64,000 nucleotides of DNA from Oscillatoriales cyanobacterium (lineage in GTDB: Bacteria; Cyanobacteriota; Cyanobacteriia; Cyanobacteriales; Microcoleaceae): contig RDYN01000020.1 in the NCBI GenBank assembly GCA_004293365.1, forward strand, positions 1 to 64,000, in the 5' to 3' direction. Shown here piece by piece: positions 49,501 to 59,082 of the stretch (positions within the stretch are counted from its first letter, which is position 1; the number at the start of each line of letters is the position of its first letter). A program made the position numbers and the translations under genes. The notes beneath the pieces are model-generated. The model searched no databases and had not been told where the DNA came from. It was given only the letters and a program-made list of their open reading frames with translations.

Positions 49501-50056
49501 CCCAAAAGTTTTAGATAATACAAAAACAGATTTGAGAATTTTAGAAAAAAGCTTCTTCCGCAAAAAGAATGCCCCTGATGCAGAAGGTAGAATATTGGAG
49601 GTAAAAGGTAAAAGGTAAAAGGTAGAATATCAAAGGTAGAAGCAACCACTTCCTTCGGTAGAAGGCAGAAAGTTGTTTCTTTCTTCCATAAATAAATCCT
49701 TCACTTATACCGGCAATCTGGCGACCTGTCTAAAATCTAAAATTTCAAATTAAAATCCATATAGCGGTTTTCAGAAAAATGAGGTACGTTGTTGGGCTTG
49801 AGCATCCCTAGTTTAGTGGTTAGAAAAGCTGTCGGTCATACCTCATCTTTTTGAGAAAGGCTATAGCAACAGCCAAGACAGTTGGGACGTTCTTAATTGC
49901 TGAAACCAAGCGGCAGATTGCACCTTCCAGAGAATTTCTTCCTTCTTCCTTCTCTCCTAAATAACTAAAACCTTCTTCCTGATATCCGTTACATCCGTTA
50001 CATCCGTTACATAATCCGTTGCCGAACTTCCTTCTGCTATAAAATCCAGTGAAGCC
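49501..50056. other. repeat-filled gap between pilM and pilN
   Basis: The gap includes gtaaaag/gtagaag simple repeats (49590-49650), a related MITE end with GAGGTACGTTGTTGGGCTTG (49782-49808) followed by GGTCATACCTCATCTTTTT, and gttacatcc triplets near 49990. No gene is visible. The operon may need a second promoter here. Confidence 0.7.
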
Positions 50057-50974
50057 ATGTACAGCCTAGATATTAATTTTCTCAACGACCGCCCGGACTA
50101 CAAACCAGTCACAGCAGCCAAAAGCTCAGCTAGAAAAAGTTCCGGGGGAGCCAAAGACCAACTGCCCCTAATTGGGGCGGGGCTGTTTGCCTTGGGCATC
50201 AATGCCGCCGTCATGGGCGCCTGGTGGTGGGCGACCAACCAAAATAGCAGCTTGGCTACAGAACAAGCAAACATCGAGCAAGAAGTGGCAAAGTTAACCA
50301 CTCAAGCCAACGCCATCAAAGCCATCAACGCCGAAACCGACAAAGTTACCGCCGAATACAAAGCATTAGCCGGAGTATTCGACCAAATTAAACCTTGGTC
50401 GGCGATGCTGCAAGACCTCAGCGCCCGCACTCCCGCCGGAGTGCAAATTGCCAAAATCGAGCAAATCGACCCCAGTCCATCCCCAGTTGCAGCAGCACCG
50501 CCTCCCCCCGCAGCAACTCCCGCCGCTTCCCCCGGGGCGAGTCCTGCTGCGGGGGCGAGTCCATCCCCAGCCAGCCCCACGCCGGTGGCTGCTCCCGTCC
50601 CAGTCGCCCCGCCGCAGGCGCCAAAAGTACAAATTTCAGGGATAGCCAGTACCTTTGCTCAAGTTAACGACTTTATGCTCCTAGTCCAGCGCTCTCCTTT
50701 CTTCCTCAACACCGATACCAAACTGGTAGCGGCCACATTAAAAAGCAACCCCACACAATTACAAGTCCGCAACCCAAACGCAGCAGCAGCAGAACTTCCC
50801 AAACTGCGGCCCGTGGTGGAATATAAAATTGAAACAACGCTCAGCCCGACTGGCGCCTCCGAGTTGCTCCCCGAGCTGCGGAGCAAGCAAGCAGACGGGC
50901 TAGCAATACGGATAGAAACACTTCAAGAAAAAGGAGTGCTAGAACCAGAAAAAACAGAGGTGAAAAAACCATGA
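50057..50974 (+). CDS. pilN: type IV pilus assembly protein PilN
   Basis: The 305-residue product begins MYSLDINFLNDRPDYKP, matching the INLL-type PilN motif that binds PilM. It has one membrane helix (PLIGAGLFALGINAAVMGAW), a coiled coil (about 75-125), a Pro/Ala/Ser-rich linker (145-190) and a C-terminal ferredoxin-like domain. It is an inner-membrane protein with its bulk in the periplasm. Its stop overlaps the pilO ATG (ATGA), so the two are coupled. Confidence 0.9.
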   Translation: MYSLDINFLNDRPDYKPVTAAKSSARKSSGGAKDQLPLIGAGLFALGINAAVMGAWWWATNQNSSLATEQANIEQEVAKLTTQANAIKAINAETDKVTAEYKALAGVFDQIKPWSAMLQDLSARTPAGVQIAKIEQIDPSPSPVAAAPPPPAATPAASPGASPAAGASPSPASPTPVAAPVPVAPPQAPKVQISGIASTFAQVNDFMLLVQRSPFFLNTDTKLVAATLKSNPTQLQVRNPNAAAAELPKLRPVVEYKIETTLSPTGASELLPELRSKQADGLAIRIETLQEKGVLEPEKTEVKKP

Positions 50975-51771
50975 CAGCAGAGTTTATTCCCAGCGGCGCA
51001 CAAGCAGAAGAAGCAGGGACTCAGGAAATATTCGGCATTAAGCTGACACCCCAAGTCCAAGCAATAGGCATCGCGGTTCTCGGCCTCGGAGTAGCAGGCT
51101 ACCTCGTTTCCCAGTTCGTACTGCCCGAATTTCAAAAAAGCGACGACATCAAGCAAAAAATTGCCGCCAGCAAGAAAACGCAAGTCGAATTGCAAACTCT
51201 AATTCTCAAAAAGTCAGAAGCACAAGCAAGGCAAGATGAAGCCAAACAGCGCCGCGCCAACGTGACGGCAATGTTTGCCAGCGACGCAGGCTCCAACACG
51301 CTGTTGCTTGACATGAACCAACTGGTTAATCGCATCAACGCCGGCGTGCAAGGGGACGACCTCAAGGCTAAAATTACCAAATTTGAGCCGGATGTCCCGC
51401 CAGCAGGAGCACCAGCACCCGTGCCAGGAGCCCCTGACCCTGATATTCTCAGCGATACGTCCTTCGGGCAGTCCCTGGCTGGCAAGCTCAGACGCAAAAA
51501 ATATAAGGTAGAGTTTGAAGGCAGTTTCGCTCAAACCCGCAATTTTATGCGTAATTTGGAGTTGATGCAGTCGCTGTTGGTAGTGCGGAATTTGAAGTCT
51601 GAATTGCTATCCTCAACTCAGCCAATTCAAATTGATTTTTTGAAAGGAAGAATAGTGCCTGTGGAGCAGCCGCAAACTAAAATTAAAACGGCTTTTGACT
51701 TGCACGCGCTGCTGCCGTTAAAGCAAGAAGAAAAACCGCCAACTCCGGCTCCAAGTCCTGCTGCTAAATAG
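50971..51771 (+). CDS. pilO: type IV pilus assembly protein PilO
   Basis: The 266-residue product has a membrane helix at about 30-50 (IGIAVLGLGVAGYLVSQFVL), a coiled coil (ASKKTQVELQTLILKKSEAQ) and a periplasmic ferredoxin-like domain. It contains KVEFEGSFAQTRNFMRNLEL, the PilO core motif. It pairs with PilN to form the inner-membrane alignment complex that connects to PilQ. A lipoprotein PilP is not present, as is usual in cyanobacteria. A Pro-rich end (PPTPAPSPAAK) is unusual but tolerated. Confidence 0.9.
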   Translation: MTAEFIPSGAQAEEAGTQEIFGIKLTPQVQAIGIAVLGLGVAGYLVSQFVLPEFQKSDDIKQKIAASKKTQVELQTLILKKSEAQARQDEAKQRRANVTAMFASDAGSNTLLLDMNQLVNRINAGVQGDDLKAKITKFEPDVPPAGAPAPVPGAPDPDILSDTSFGQSLAGKLRRKKYKVEFEGSFAQTRNFMRNLELMQSLLVVRNLKSELLSSTQPIQIDFLKGRIVPVEQPQTKIKTAFDLHALLPLKQEEKPPTPAPSPAAK

Positions 51772-51959
51772 CGGTTTTCGGGCGGATATTAGGTATTCTC
51801 AGTCGCTATTTCAGCAGAAGGTAGAAGGTAGAAGCCAAAATATGAATGCCGCGAACAAAAATATAGGGCAATCTAAAATTAGGCTTTTGGCCGAATTCAT
51901 TCTAACTTCTTCCTTCCAAAACAGGTTCGAATCGAGAAGATATAGCGTTCGTTTCAGTA

Positions 51960-52024
51960 AGATGAGGTACGCATGCTTTTAGGCCCCATGCTTTTAGGCC
52001 CCATGCTTTTAGGCCCCATGCCCA
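51960..52024. repeat. 16-bp tandem triplication before pilQ
   Basis: Three copies of catgcttttaggcccc in tandem end 28 bp before the pilQ GTG start. Confidence 0.85.
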
Positions 52025-52051
52025 TAAATAACAAAGTGTAGAGGAGAGAAC

Positions 52052-54502
52052 GTGAAACAGCATCTACGGTTAAGTGGAGGACTCTTGAGCAGCGTTGCCG
52101 GAGTTCTGATCGCCCAAGCGCCGGTCTCGGCCGCGCCGACTAAAGTCACAGGAGTGCAAGTAAGTCAAGCTAATAATGGCGTAAATATTGTCATGGCTAC
52201 CGAAAAGGGCGATCGCCCGCAAGTTTTTGGCATCAACAGCGGCAATACCTATCAAGCCACAATTACCAACACCCAGCTCCGCCTGCGCCAAGGCAACAGC
52301 TTCCGGCAAGATAACCCAGCTCCGGGCATTTCCTCAGTAGAAATCACCCAGGTAGAAGCCAACAGCATCCGCGTTGTAGTGGCAGGAACCAACGGAATTC
52401 CCAACGGACAATTTATGCCCGGACAAGGGCAAAGCATCGTCCTCAGCGTTGCCGGACAGGGCGGGACAGCGCAGTCTACCCCAGCAACACAGGCTGCATT
52501 GCCCTCGCTCAACCAAGCCCAAGCTGCCCCTCCGCCGCCTCCGGGACTGCCGCTGAGCCCAACAACTTCCCGGCCGGCACCCCAGATTCGCACGTCGCAA
52601 AACCCGGACGTGATGCTGCCAAATCCCGAAGTTACTGTCACTAGGAACGATCGCCCGCCCCTCCCCAGCGAAATACAATCTCAGAACAATCAAGCTCCGC
52701 CTTTCCAGCCGCGGGCTGTAGCGCCACCCTTGGGAGATATCGCAGTATCTAACATCGCGCCGGCTGGGGCAAATATTGAACTGAGTTCGGCAGAACGCAT
52801 CCCCCGCTTGGTGCTGCGCGATGCCCCAGTCCGCGACGTTTTAGCTCTGCTGGCAAGGGCTGCCGGATTGAACATTGCTTTTACAGGCGGCGGGGCCCCC
52901 GGTCAGCCGGGCCAAGCCGCTCCGGCGGCCGCACCGGGAGCGGCAGGCGTCGCCGAGGAAGGGCCGAAGATTTCCTTGGACATCGAAAATGAGTCGGTGC
53001 AAGATGTTTTTAACTACGTACTGCGGATCAGCGGACTGCAAGCCAACCGTGTCGGGCGCACGATTTTTGTGGGTTCTAATTTGCCTCTAGACTCGCGCAA
53101 TATCATTGTTCGGACGCTGCGGCTCAATCAAGTCAGATCTACGGATGCAGCTAACTTTTTGAGCGCTCAAGGTGCGGAAACTCAACTCCCCATTACTCGG
53201 GTAACTATTCAAACCGTGGGCCAGGGAAATACGGCCCGGGATGTGGAAATTCGGGAACCGGACATTAAGGCAATTGGCGCAAAGGATGGCAATGGGCCGC
53301 TCTTGCTGAGGGGACTGTCGGTGCTGGCGGATGCGAGGCTCAATTCGATCACTTTGGTGGGCGATCCGCGCAAAGTTGATATTGCCGTGGCTTTCTTGAC
53401 TCAGCTAGATTTGCGCCGCCGTCAAGTGGCTGTCAACGTCAAGGTGATCGATGTCAACTTGACCGGAGCCAACAACAGTAGCAGCAGTTTCTCTTTCGGA
53501 ATTAATAACAATTTCTTTGTCAATGACAACGGAGTCGCAAGCCTGAATTTTGGTGGCTTGCGGCCGGCTACAGAGACTGATGTCAACAGTGCCAACAATC
53601 GATCGACTCCGCCGATTGTCACCAACCCCATAGGAAACATAGATCCTGTCTACGATCGGAATGCCAATTTAATCAACGTGCCTCTGACAGGGACTGCTAG
53701 CTACGATCGGAATGGCAATTTAATCGTGGGTAACAGTGGCGGGGTGTTCCTCCGGCCGACAGCAATTACTGGTGACCCCTCACGAGTTGGGCTTGACAGT
53801 TACGAGCCTGGGGGCGGACCTGCGACCTTCGGCCTGTTCCCGTTGTTGCAATATCCAAGGAGGTTCTTGTCGGCGTTGCGGGCAACAATTAGCACTCGGA
53901 ATGCCAAAATCCTGACCGATCCGACTCTGGTGGTTCAAGAAGGGGAAACGGCGAATGTGAATCTTACTGAAGAGGTGATCGCTAACATCACGTCACAAAC
54001 TCAAACCACGGGAAATTCAAGTACCAGAACGGTAACGGCTGTGAAGGATAAGGCGGGTTTGCAGTTGGCGGTAGCAGTTGACAGAATTGACGATAATGGC
54101 TTTGTCTCTCTGCGGGTGAACCCGACTATCAGGGCGATCAGTGGGGATCAAACCCTGAACACTGACGGGGGGAATGCGAATATTATCAGGCTGCTGGCGG
54201 AGCGATCGTTGCAATCGGGGTTAATTCGCCTGCGGGACGGTCAGACTTTGATTGTTTCGGGGATTATCCGCGACCAAGAACGGGTTGAAGCGAACAAAAT
54301 CCCTATTTTGGGAGATTTGCCGATTATCGGTTCGCTGTTCAGGAAAACCACTAAGACCAACGAGCGGGCAGAGGTGATTTTATTGCTGACTCCGCAGATT
54401 TTGGACGATAGCGATCGATCGAACTTTGGCTACCAAAACAACATCAGTCCCGACGCCCGCCAAATGTTGCAGCGCAGTCAACCCGTCCAGCCCAGACAGT
54501 AG
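52052..54502 (+). CDS. pilQ: type IV pilus secretin PilQ
   Basis: The 816-residue product has a signal peptide, an AMIN domain (about 30-140), a Pro/Gln-rich linker (150-235), secretin N-domains (about 260-470, RIPRLVLRDAPVRDVLALLA) and the C-terminal secretin domain (from about 600) with VPILGDLPIIGSLFR-like IPILGDLPIIGSLF and EVILLLTPQIL. It forms the outer-membrane pore for pilus exit. The GTG start is supported by gaggagag. It is last in pilMNOQ. Gln/Pro-rich extension at the end (QRSQPVQPRQ). Confidence 0.94.
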   Translation: MKQHLRLSGGLLSSVAGVLIAQAPVSAAPTKVTGVQVSQANNGVNIVMATEKGDRPQVFGINSGNTYQATITNTQLRLRQGNSFRQDNPAPGISSVEITQVEANSIRVVVAGTNGIPNGQFMPGQGQSIVLSVAGQGGTAQSTPATQAALPSLNQAQAAPPPPPGLPLSPTTSRPAPQIRTSQNPDVMLPNPEVTVTRNDRPPLPSEIQSQNNQAPPFQPRAVAPPLGDIAVSNIAPAGANIELSSAERIPRLVLRDAPVRDVLALLARAAGLNIAFTGGGAPGQPGQAAPAAAPGAAGVAEEGPKISLDIENESVQDVFNYVLRISGLQANRVGRTIFVGSNLPLDSRNIIVRTLRLNQVRSTDAANFLSAQGAETQLPITRVTIQTVGQGNTARDVEIREPDIKAIGAKDGNGPLLLRGLSVLADARLNSITLVGDPRKVDIAVAFLTQLDLRRRQVAVNVKVIDVNLTGANNSSSSFSFGINNNFFVNDNGVASLNFGGLRPATETDVNSANNRSTPPIVTNPIGNIDPVYDRNANLINVPLTGTASYDRNGNLIVGNSGGVFLRPTAITGDPSRVGLDSYEPGGGPATFGLFPLLQYPRRFLSALRATISTRNAKILTDPTLVVQEGETANVNLTEEVIANITSQTQTTGNSSTRTVTAVKDKAGLQLAVAVDRIDDNGFVSLRVNPTIRAISGDQTLNTDGGNANIIRLLAERSLQSGLIRLRDGQTLIVSGIIRDQERVEANKIPILGDLPIIGSLFRKTTKTNERAEVILLLTPQILDDSDRSNFGYQNNISPDARQMLQRSQPVQPRQ

Positions 54503-55436
54503 GCATGGGGCAAAGAGGGCAAAGAGGGCAAAGAGGGCAAAGAGGGCAAAGAGGGATGAAGGAAGAGGTGTCAACTTAAGGTCAAAAGTCGTGCCGGTCT
54601 GCTGTCTGACGATTTGCCGAGTCTAGATCCCCCCTAACCCCCCGGATAGTCGGGGGGGACAAGAGCGTCGTCCAAGTCCCCCGACTATCCGGGAGAGAAG
54701 AGCGTCGTCCAAGTCCCCCGACTATCCGGGAGAGAAGAGCGTCGTCCAAGTCCCCCGACTATCCGGGGAGAGGGACAGGATTCTTCTCTTTCGTCCCCCT
54801 TAAGAAGGGGGATGAGAGGGGGATCGGGCCTCGGCTATAAACGAGAGATAGAGATACAAAGGTTTTTAGGCGATTGGTGACACGAATGGGAAGAGAGAAG
54901 AGGTTCGAGGGAAAGAAATTTTTCTTTGACCCTTGACAATTCAGACTTTATTCCTTTTAATTCACCTTCTTTCTCTCACAAGCAAGAAGAACTCAGGAAA
55001 AAAAAATGTTTAACTCTTGACAAATGACATTTTATTCCTTCCATTTTTACTTGTTTTCAAATTGCAAATCCACTCCCGGTGAGAAATCTTCTCTCCAAAG
55101 AGGTATTTTTTTACCAAAATTTAGGTATTAATTCTAAAAATGGGCAAGTTCCATATAAATTAAAGGTTCCACCGATCCATAACGGTCGGCAAGACTTTAG
55201 AATAATGCAGTGAAAATTAGATGCTGTCGGGTTTTCAGCAACTAAAAACAAAAATTCCTTTTCTGACCAATTATCCTAGGGTAATTAGTATTCAGCAGGA
55301 GTTCTTAATTGGGAAGCGGGCTGGAGCAATAGGGGACAACCCAAACCTCCCAACCCAAACTCCAATACAGTTACAACTCACAGCTAATAGTTGAACTCTG
55401 TTTAACGTATTTTGCAAATCCCAGAAGGAGTTCGGA
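54503..55436. repeat. long repeat-rich gap between pilQ and HU
   Basis: A 9-bp ggcaaagag repeat (five units, 54508-54556) is followed by a 37-bp tandem repeat (starts at 54661, 54698 and 54735) with units containing GTCGTCCAAGTCCCCCGACT. The remaining 600 bp are AT-rich with no gene and should include the HU promoter. Confidence 0.8.
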
Positions 55437-55727
55437 ATGAACAAAGGTGAATTGGTTGATGTAGTGGCCGAAAATGCTAGTGTCACGAAAAAACAGGCAG
55501 ATGCCGTTTTGAGTGCAGCCTTGGAAGCAATCATGAAAGCTGTCTCCGACGGCGACAAGGTGACATTGGTCGGTTTTGGCTCGTTTGAGTCGCGGGAACG
55601 CAAGGCCCGGGAGGGTCGCAATCCCAAAACTGGCGACAAGATGGAAATCCCGGCAACTAAAGTTCCTGCATTTTCCGCAGGTAAGTTGTTCAAGGACAGA
55701 GTTGCACCGCCGAAAAACCCCCAATAA
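55437..55727 (+). CDS. hup: HU family DNA-binding protein
   Basis: The 96-residue product is a full-length HU: MNKGELVDVVAENASVTKKQ, DKVTLVGFGSFESRERKARE, GRNPKTGDKMEIPATKVPAF, then KLFKDRV. The beta-arm motif GRNPKTG is intact. It packages and bends DNA as a dimer. AAGGAG lies seven bases before the ATG. Sixteen bp separate it from the following aminotransferase gene, but they are probably not functionally linked. Confidence 0.96.
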   Translation: MNKGELVDVVAENASVTKKQADAVLSAALEAIMKAVSDGDKVTLVGFGSFESRERKAREGRNPKTGDKMEIPATKVPAFSAGKLFKDRVAPPKNPQ

Positions 55728-55742
55728 CTGGCAAACTGAGTC

Positions 55743-56876
55743 TTGATTAGACCTGTACACGGTGGGAATTTAGCTTGGGCAGCCGCACTGGCTGGCTGCC
55801 CTCCCTCTGCTATTCTCGATTTTTCTGCCAGTATCAGTCCTTTGGGCCCTCCTGAGTCTTCCCTGGCTGCGATTCAAGCTCATTTGAGCAGTCTTACGGC
55901 TTACCCAGACCCGGATTATGGGGAGCTCCGGACTGCTTTGGGTGAGGCTTTGAATGTTGACCCGGATTGGATTTTGCCGGGGAATGGTTCGGCGGAATTG
56001 TTGACTTGGGCGGCTTGGGATTTGTCGGAGCTGGAGGGCACTTATTTGGTGACTCCGGCTTTTGGCGATTACTGGCGGGCTCTGAAGGCTTTCGGCGCGC
56101 AGGTGCTGGATTGTCCTTTGGATCTGAAATCGTTGAACGCGGAGACTGGTAACGGGTTAGTAAGGGATGATTTATCGGTTTCTAACGGTTCCCTTGTCTC
56201 TCCTTCTTTCGCTCTCCCGGTTCCTCTTGCTCTAGAGGCCGATCGAGCTTTGCTGCTAAACAACCCGCACAATCCTACGGGTTTGTTGTTCGCGAGGGAG
56301 GCGATTCGGCCTTATTTTGAGCAGTTGGGTATGGTGGTGGTGGATGAGGCCTTTATGGACTTTCTACCGCCTGCAGAGCAGCAAAGTTCGATCGCTCAAG
56401 TTGAGGAATTTCCGAATTTGGTGATTTTACGATCGCTCACCAAATTCTATTCTCTGCCGGGACTGCGGATGGGATGTGCGATCGGGCATCCCGACATCCT
56501 CCGCCGCTGGCAGTTGCTGCGCGATCCTTGGCCTGTGAATGCCTTAGCTGCGGCGGCTGCTGCTGCTGCGGTGCGAGATACCGCTTTTGAGCAGCAAACT
56601 TGGGATTGGCTGCCTGGGGCTCGCCGAGAGCTATTTGAGGGTTTGGCTGATTTACCCGGTTTGCGCCCAATGGCTGGGGCGGCTAATTTCTTGTTAGTTG
56701 AGTCGTCGGTGTCGGTGGCTGCAATTCAAAAAAGTCTGTTGCAACAACACCGGATTTTGATTCGGGATTGTTTGAGTTTTCCTGAGTTGGGCGATCGATT
56801 TTTCCGAGTCGCCGTGCGCGAGAGGGCGGACAATCTGCGGCTGATTGCTGGACTTGCTGATGTCATTAGCCGTTAA
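55743..56876 (+). CDS. cobD: threonine-phosphate decarboxylase-like PLP aminotransferase (cobalamin pathway)
   Basis: The 377-residue product is a fold-type I PLP enzyme resembling CobD/CobC: RPVHGGNLAWAAALAGCPPS at the N-terminus, WILPGNGSAELL, NNPHNPTGLL, VVDEAFMDFLPP and the PLP-lysine motif RSLTKFYSLPGLRMG. It would make (R)-1-aminopropan-2-ol phosphate for cobalamin synthesis. A histidinol-phosphate aminotransferase is the main alternative, but the RPVHGGNL start favours CobD. The start is a TTG; no ATG is well placed. Confidence 0.85.
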   Translation: MIRPVHGGNLAWAAALAGCPPSAILDFSASISPLGPPESSLAAIQAHLSSLTAYPDPDYGELRTALGEALNVDPDWILPGNGSAELLTWAAWDLSELEGTYLVTPAFGDYWRALKAFGAQVLDCPLDLKSLNAETGNGLVRDDLSVSNGSLVSPSFALPVPLALEADRALLLNNPHNPTGLLFAREAIRPYFEQLGMVVVDEAFMDFLPPAEQQSSIAQVEEFPNLVILRSLTKFYSLPGLRMGCAIGHPDILRRWQLLRDPWPVNALAAAAAAAAVRDTAFEQQTWDWLPGARRELFEGLADLPGLRPMAGAANFLLVESSVSVAAIQKSLLQQHRILIRDCLSFPELGDRFFRVAVRERADNLRLIAGLADVISR

Positions 56877-56908
56877 CTCGGAAATTACGGATCGTAAAAA
56901 GTGTTTGA

Positions 56909-56964
56909 TCGTTCGGACTTTAGTCCTCTGATTTTTATGAGGACTAAAGTCCTCACTACGAACC
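56909..56964. repeat. short hairpin repeat after cobD
   Basis: CGTTCGGACTTTAGTCCTC and GAGGACTAAAGTCCTCACTA are paired arms ending ACGAACCAATTTTATT. The last part is shared with the copy at 62647. Confidence 0.8.
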
Positions 56965-57054
56965 AATTTTATTAGACTTATTGCATAAATCGCTGTGCCA
57001 GACCACTCCTAAAAAACGCTTTTTATACTCATCGGGATGCTTCCACTGCTGCTG

Positions 57055-57213
57055 ACTAATGACTAATGACTAATGACTAATGACTACTGACTACTGACTG
57101 CTGACGTTCGCGAGCGGGGACGCTCGCGCTAATGACTAATGACTAATGACTACTGACTACTGACTAATGACTACTGACTAATGACTAATGACTGCTGACT
57201 ACTGACTACTGAC
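57055..57213. repeat. heptamer-type microsatellite before the flavoprotein gene
   Basis: Units actaatg and actactg/actgctg are repeated over 150 bp, with one small perfect hairpin inserted (GCGAGCGGGGACGCTCGC near 57110). It ends 10 bp before the start codon of the next gene. Confidence 0.85.
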
Positions 57214-57223
57214 TTCTTTATTT

Positions 57224-58699
57224 ATGCTTGATTATGATTTAGTGATTATTGGTGGAACTGCGGCCGGACGCTATGCTGCTTTGACTGCAACTAATTTCCC
57301 GGCCCGCGTTGCTTTGGTGGAACCGCTAAGTGATTCGCAAGATTTGCCGGCGGGGGGGAAAGAGTCGATCGCCCTGGGCTTGAAATACAGCCAAACTTTG
57401 AGAGAGGCTGCTCGTTTTGCTCACCAGATGAGCCTCCCACAGTTCGGACTTCGCCCAGATGTGGCTAATTCCGAAATGCCGATCGCATTGCAGTTTAACG
57501 GGGTTAAAAAGTGGGCTGACGGCGTTGTTTCTAATTTGTCAGAAATTGACGATCTCGCCGTTTTAGCTGCTCGCGGGGTTGATATTATTTTTGGTGACAG
57601 CGAGTTTGTTGCCAAACCCGATTTGGCTTTGATTGCGGGCGATCGTCCATTGCGATCGCGCTGTTATTTGCTAGCTTGTCCAACAATGCCTGCAATTCCC
57701 AATATTGAAGGACTTTCATCAGTCGGCTTTTTTACTTCCGAAACAGTCGGAGAATTAACAAAACTGCCAGTGTTGCCGAAAAGTTTGGCTGTAATCGGTG
57801 CAGATCCCAGCGGTGTTGAAGTTGCTCAGACTTTTTCTCGGCTGGGCTGTGCTGTGACTTTGGTGGTAAAAAGTTCGCAGATTTTGGCTAAAGAAGACCG
57901 CGAGGCTGCTGGTTTGGTGCAAGCTGGAATGGAAGCTGAAGGAGTACGGATTCTGACTGCGACTGAGGTGACACAAGCTAGGATGATTGACGGTAAAAAG
58001 TGGATTCAAGGTGGGCCAAGGGCGATCGAAGCTGAGGAGATTTTTCTCGCCGCTGGCCGCGGACACAATTTTGCATGGTTAAATCTAGAAGCTGTTAGGG
58101 TTAAATTTGGCGATCGCGGGTTGATTTTAAATGAAAAGCTGCAAACAACTAATTCTCGAATTTATGCGATCGGCGATGTTGCTGGCGGTTATTCGTTCCC
58201 TCACATCGCCAATTGCGAAGCTGCGGTGGCTGTGAAAAATGCTTTGTTTTTGCCGCTGTTTCACATAGATTATCGCGGCATTCCTTGGGTAATTTTTTCC
58301 GATCCGCAGTTGGCGAGGGTTGGCTTGACAGAAGCGCAAGCAAGGCGCCGTTTTGGAGACGATCTGATTGTGGCTCGGGAATATTTCAAGAATGTTGAAA
58401 GAGCTCAAATGTCTGGTGAAACAACGGGTTTTTGTAAGATTGTCGGGCGCCGCAACGGGGAGATTTTGGGAGCGACTATTGTCGGCCCGCAAGCTGCGGA
58501 GTTGATTCAGGCGATCGCCTTTGCTGTGCGTCACGGAATGAAGGTTGAGGCGATCGCCGAACTTCCTTATATTTGGTCGAGTTTTTCGGCAATTAACGGT
58601 CAAACTGCTGCTGTTTGGGAGTCGCAGCGTCTCCGCAGCAATACTTTTATGCAGAATTTGTGGGAAAATTTATTTCACTGGCGCAGATATTGGAAATGA
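57224..58699 (+). CDS. FAD/NAD(P) oxidoreductase of the disulfide-reductase fold without redox cysteines
   Basis: The 491-residue product has the domain layout of class I pyridine-nucleotide-disulfide reductases. It has the FAD fold YDLVIIGGTAAGRYAALTAT, the NAD(P) fold SLAVIGADPSGVEVAQTFSR, the second FAD motif YAIGDVAGG, and a dimerisation domain (from about 365, WVIFSDPQLARVGLTEAQAR). The usual GGTCVNxGCxPSK disulfide motif is missing; the equivalent stretch reads PAGGKESIALGLKYSQTL. The C-terminal H-x4-E pair is also absent, replaced by ELPYIWSSFSAINGQ. It is therefore not a classical dithiol reductase and could transfer electrons to another acceptor. Cytoplasmic. Confidence 0.8.
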   Translation: MLDYDLVIIGGTAAGRYAALTATNFPARVALVEPLSDSQDLPAGGKESIALGLKYSQTLREAARFAHQMSLPQFGLRPDVANSEMPIALQFNGVKKWADGVVSNLSEIDDLAVLAARGVDIIFGDSEFVAKPDLALIAGDRPLRSRCYLLACPTMPAIPNIEGLSSVGFFTSETVGELTKLPVLPKSLAVIGADPSGVEVAQTFSRLGCAVTLVVKSSQILAKEDREAAGLVQAGMEAEGVRILTATEVTQARMIDGKKWIQGGPRAIEAEEIFLAAGRGHNFAWLNLEAVRVKFGDRGLILNEKLQTTNSRIYAIGDVAGGYSFPHIANCEAAVAVKNALFLPLFHIDYRGIPWVIFSDPQLARVGLTEAQARRRFGDDLIVAREYFKNVERAQMSGETTGFCKIVGRRNGEILGATIVGPQAAELIQAIAFAVRHGMKVEAIAELPYIWSSFSAINGQTAAVWESQRLRSNTFMQNLWENLFHWRRYWK

Positions 58700-58762
58700 A
58701 CAAATTGATCGTTAGTCATTGGTCATATCGTGTCCGATCAATCAATTAACCGCAGTAAGATT

Positions 58763-58880
58763 AGTTCGTAGTGCGGACTTCAGTCCGCAAAATCCTCCAC
58801 TACAAACCGTGTAAGATTGTCTCGTAGTGCGGACTTCAGTCCGCTTTCGGACTGCGGACTGAAGTCCGCACTACAAACCG
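58763..58880. repeat. two short hairpin repeats after the flavoprotein gene
   Basis: The first, TTCGTAGTGCGGACTTCAG to CTACAAACC (58763-58809), and the second, CGTAGTGCGGACTTCAGTCC to GGACTGAAGTCCGCACTACA (58821-58880), share a GCGGAC core that replaces the usual GAGGAC in both arms. Confidence 0.85.
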
Positions 58881-59082
58881 TTTTTATGATGGTAATCGAT
58901 CGCACATGACATCATTGGTAATTGGTAATTGGTCAACAGAGATACATTACTTTTTTAAAGTTATAAAGTTTTATCAACTTTTATCAAAAAGCCTTGATTC
59001 AGTTACCGCTATGGAAGATAATAATCAAGGTCAAAAACTCAAAATAGTTGAGACACACTACTAACTACCCGAGGTCGGATTC

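Noticed and set aside
50302-50667. Overlapping Gly/Ala- or Arg/Pro-rich frames opposite pilN
   Set aside because: They are by-products of the GC-rich Pro/Ala linker of PilN; the PilN frame is clear.
57055-57213. Microsatellite considered as an origin or regulatory array
   Set aside because: Units are irregular simple repeats common between genes in such genomes; no DnaA-box pattern or conserved spacing was recognised.
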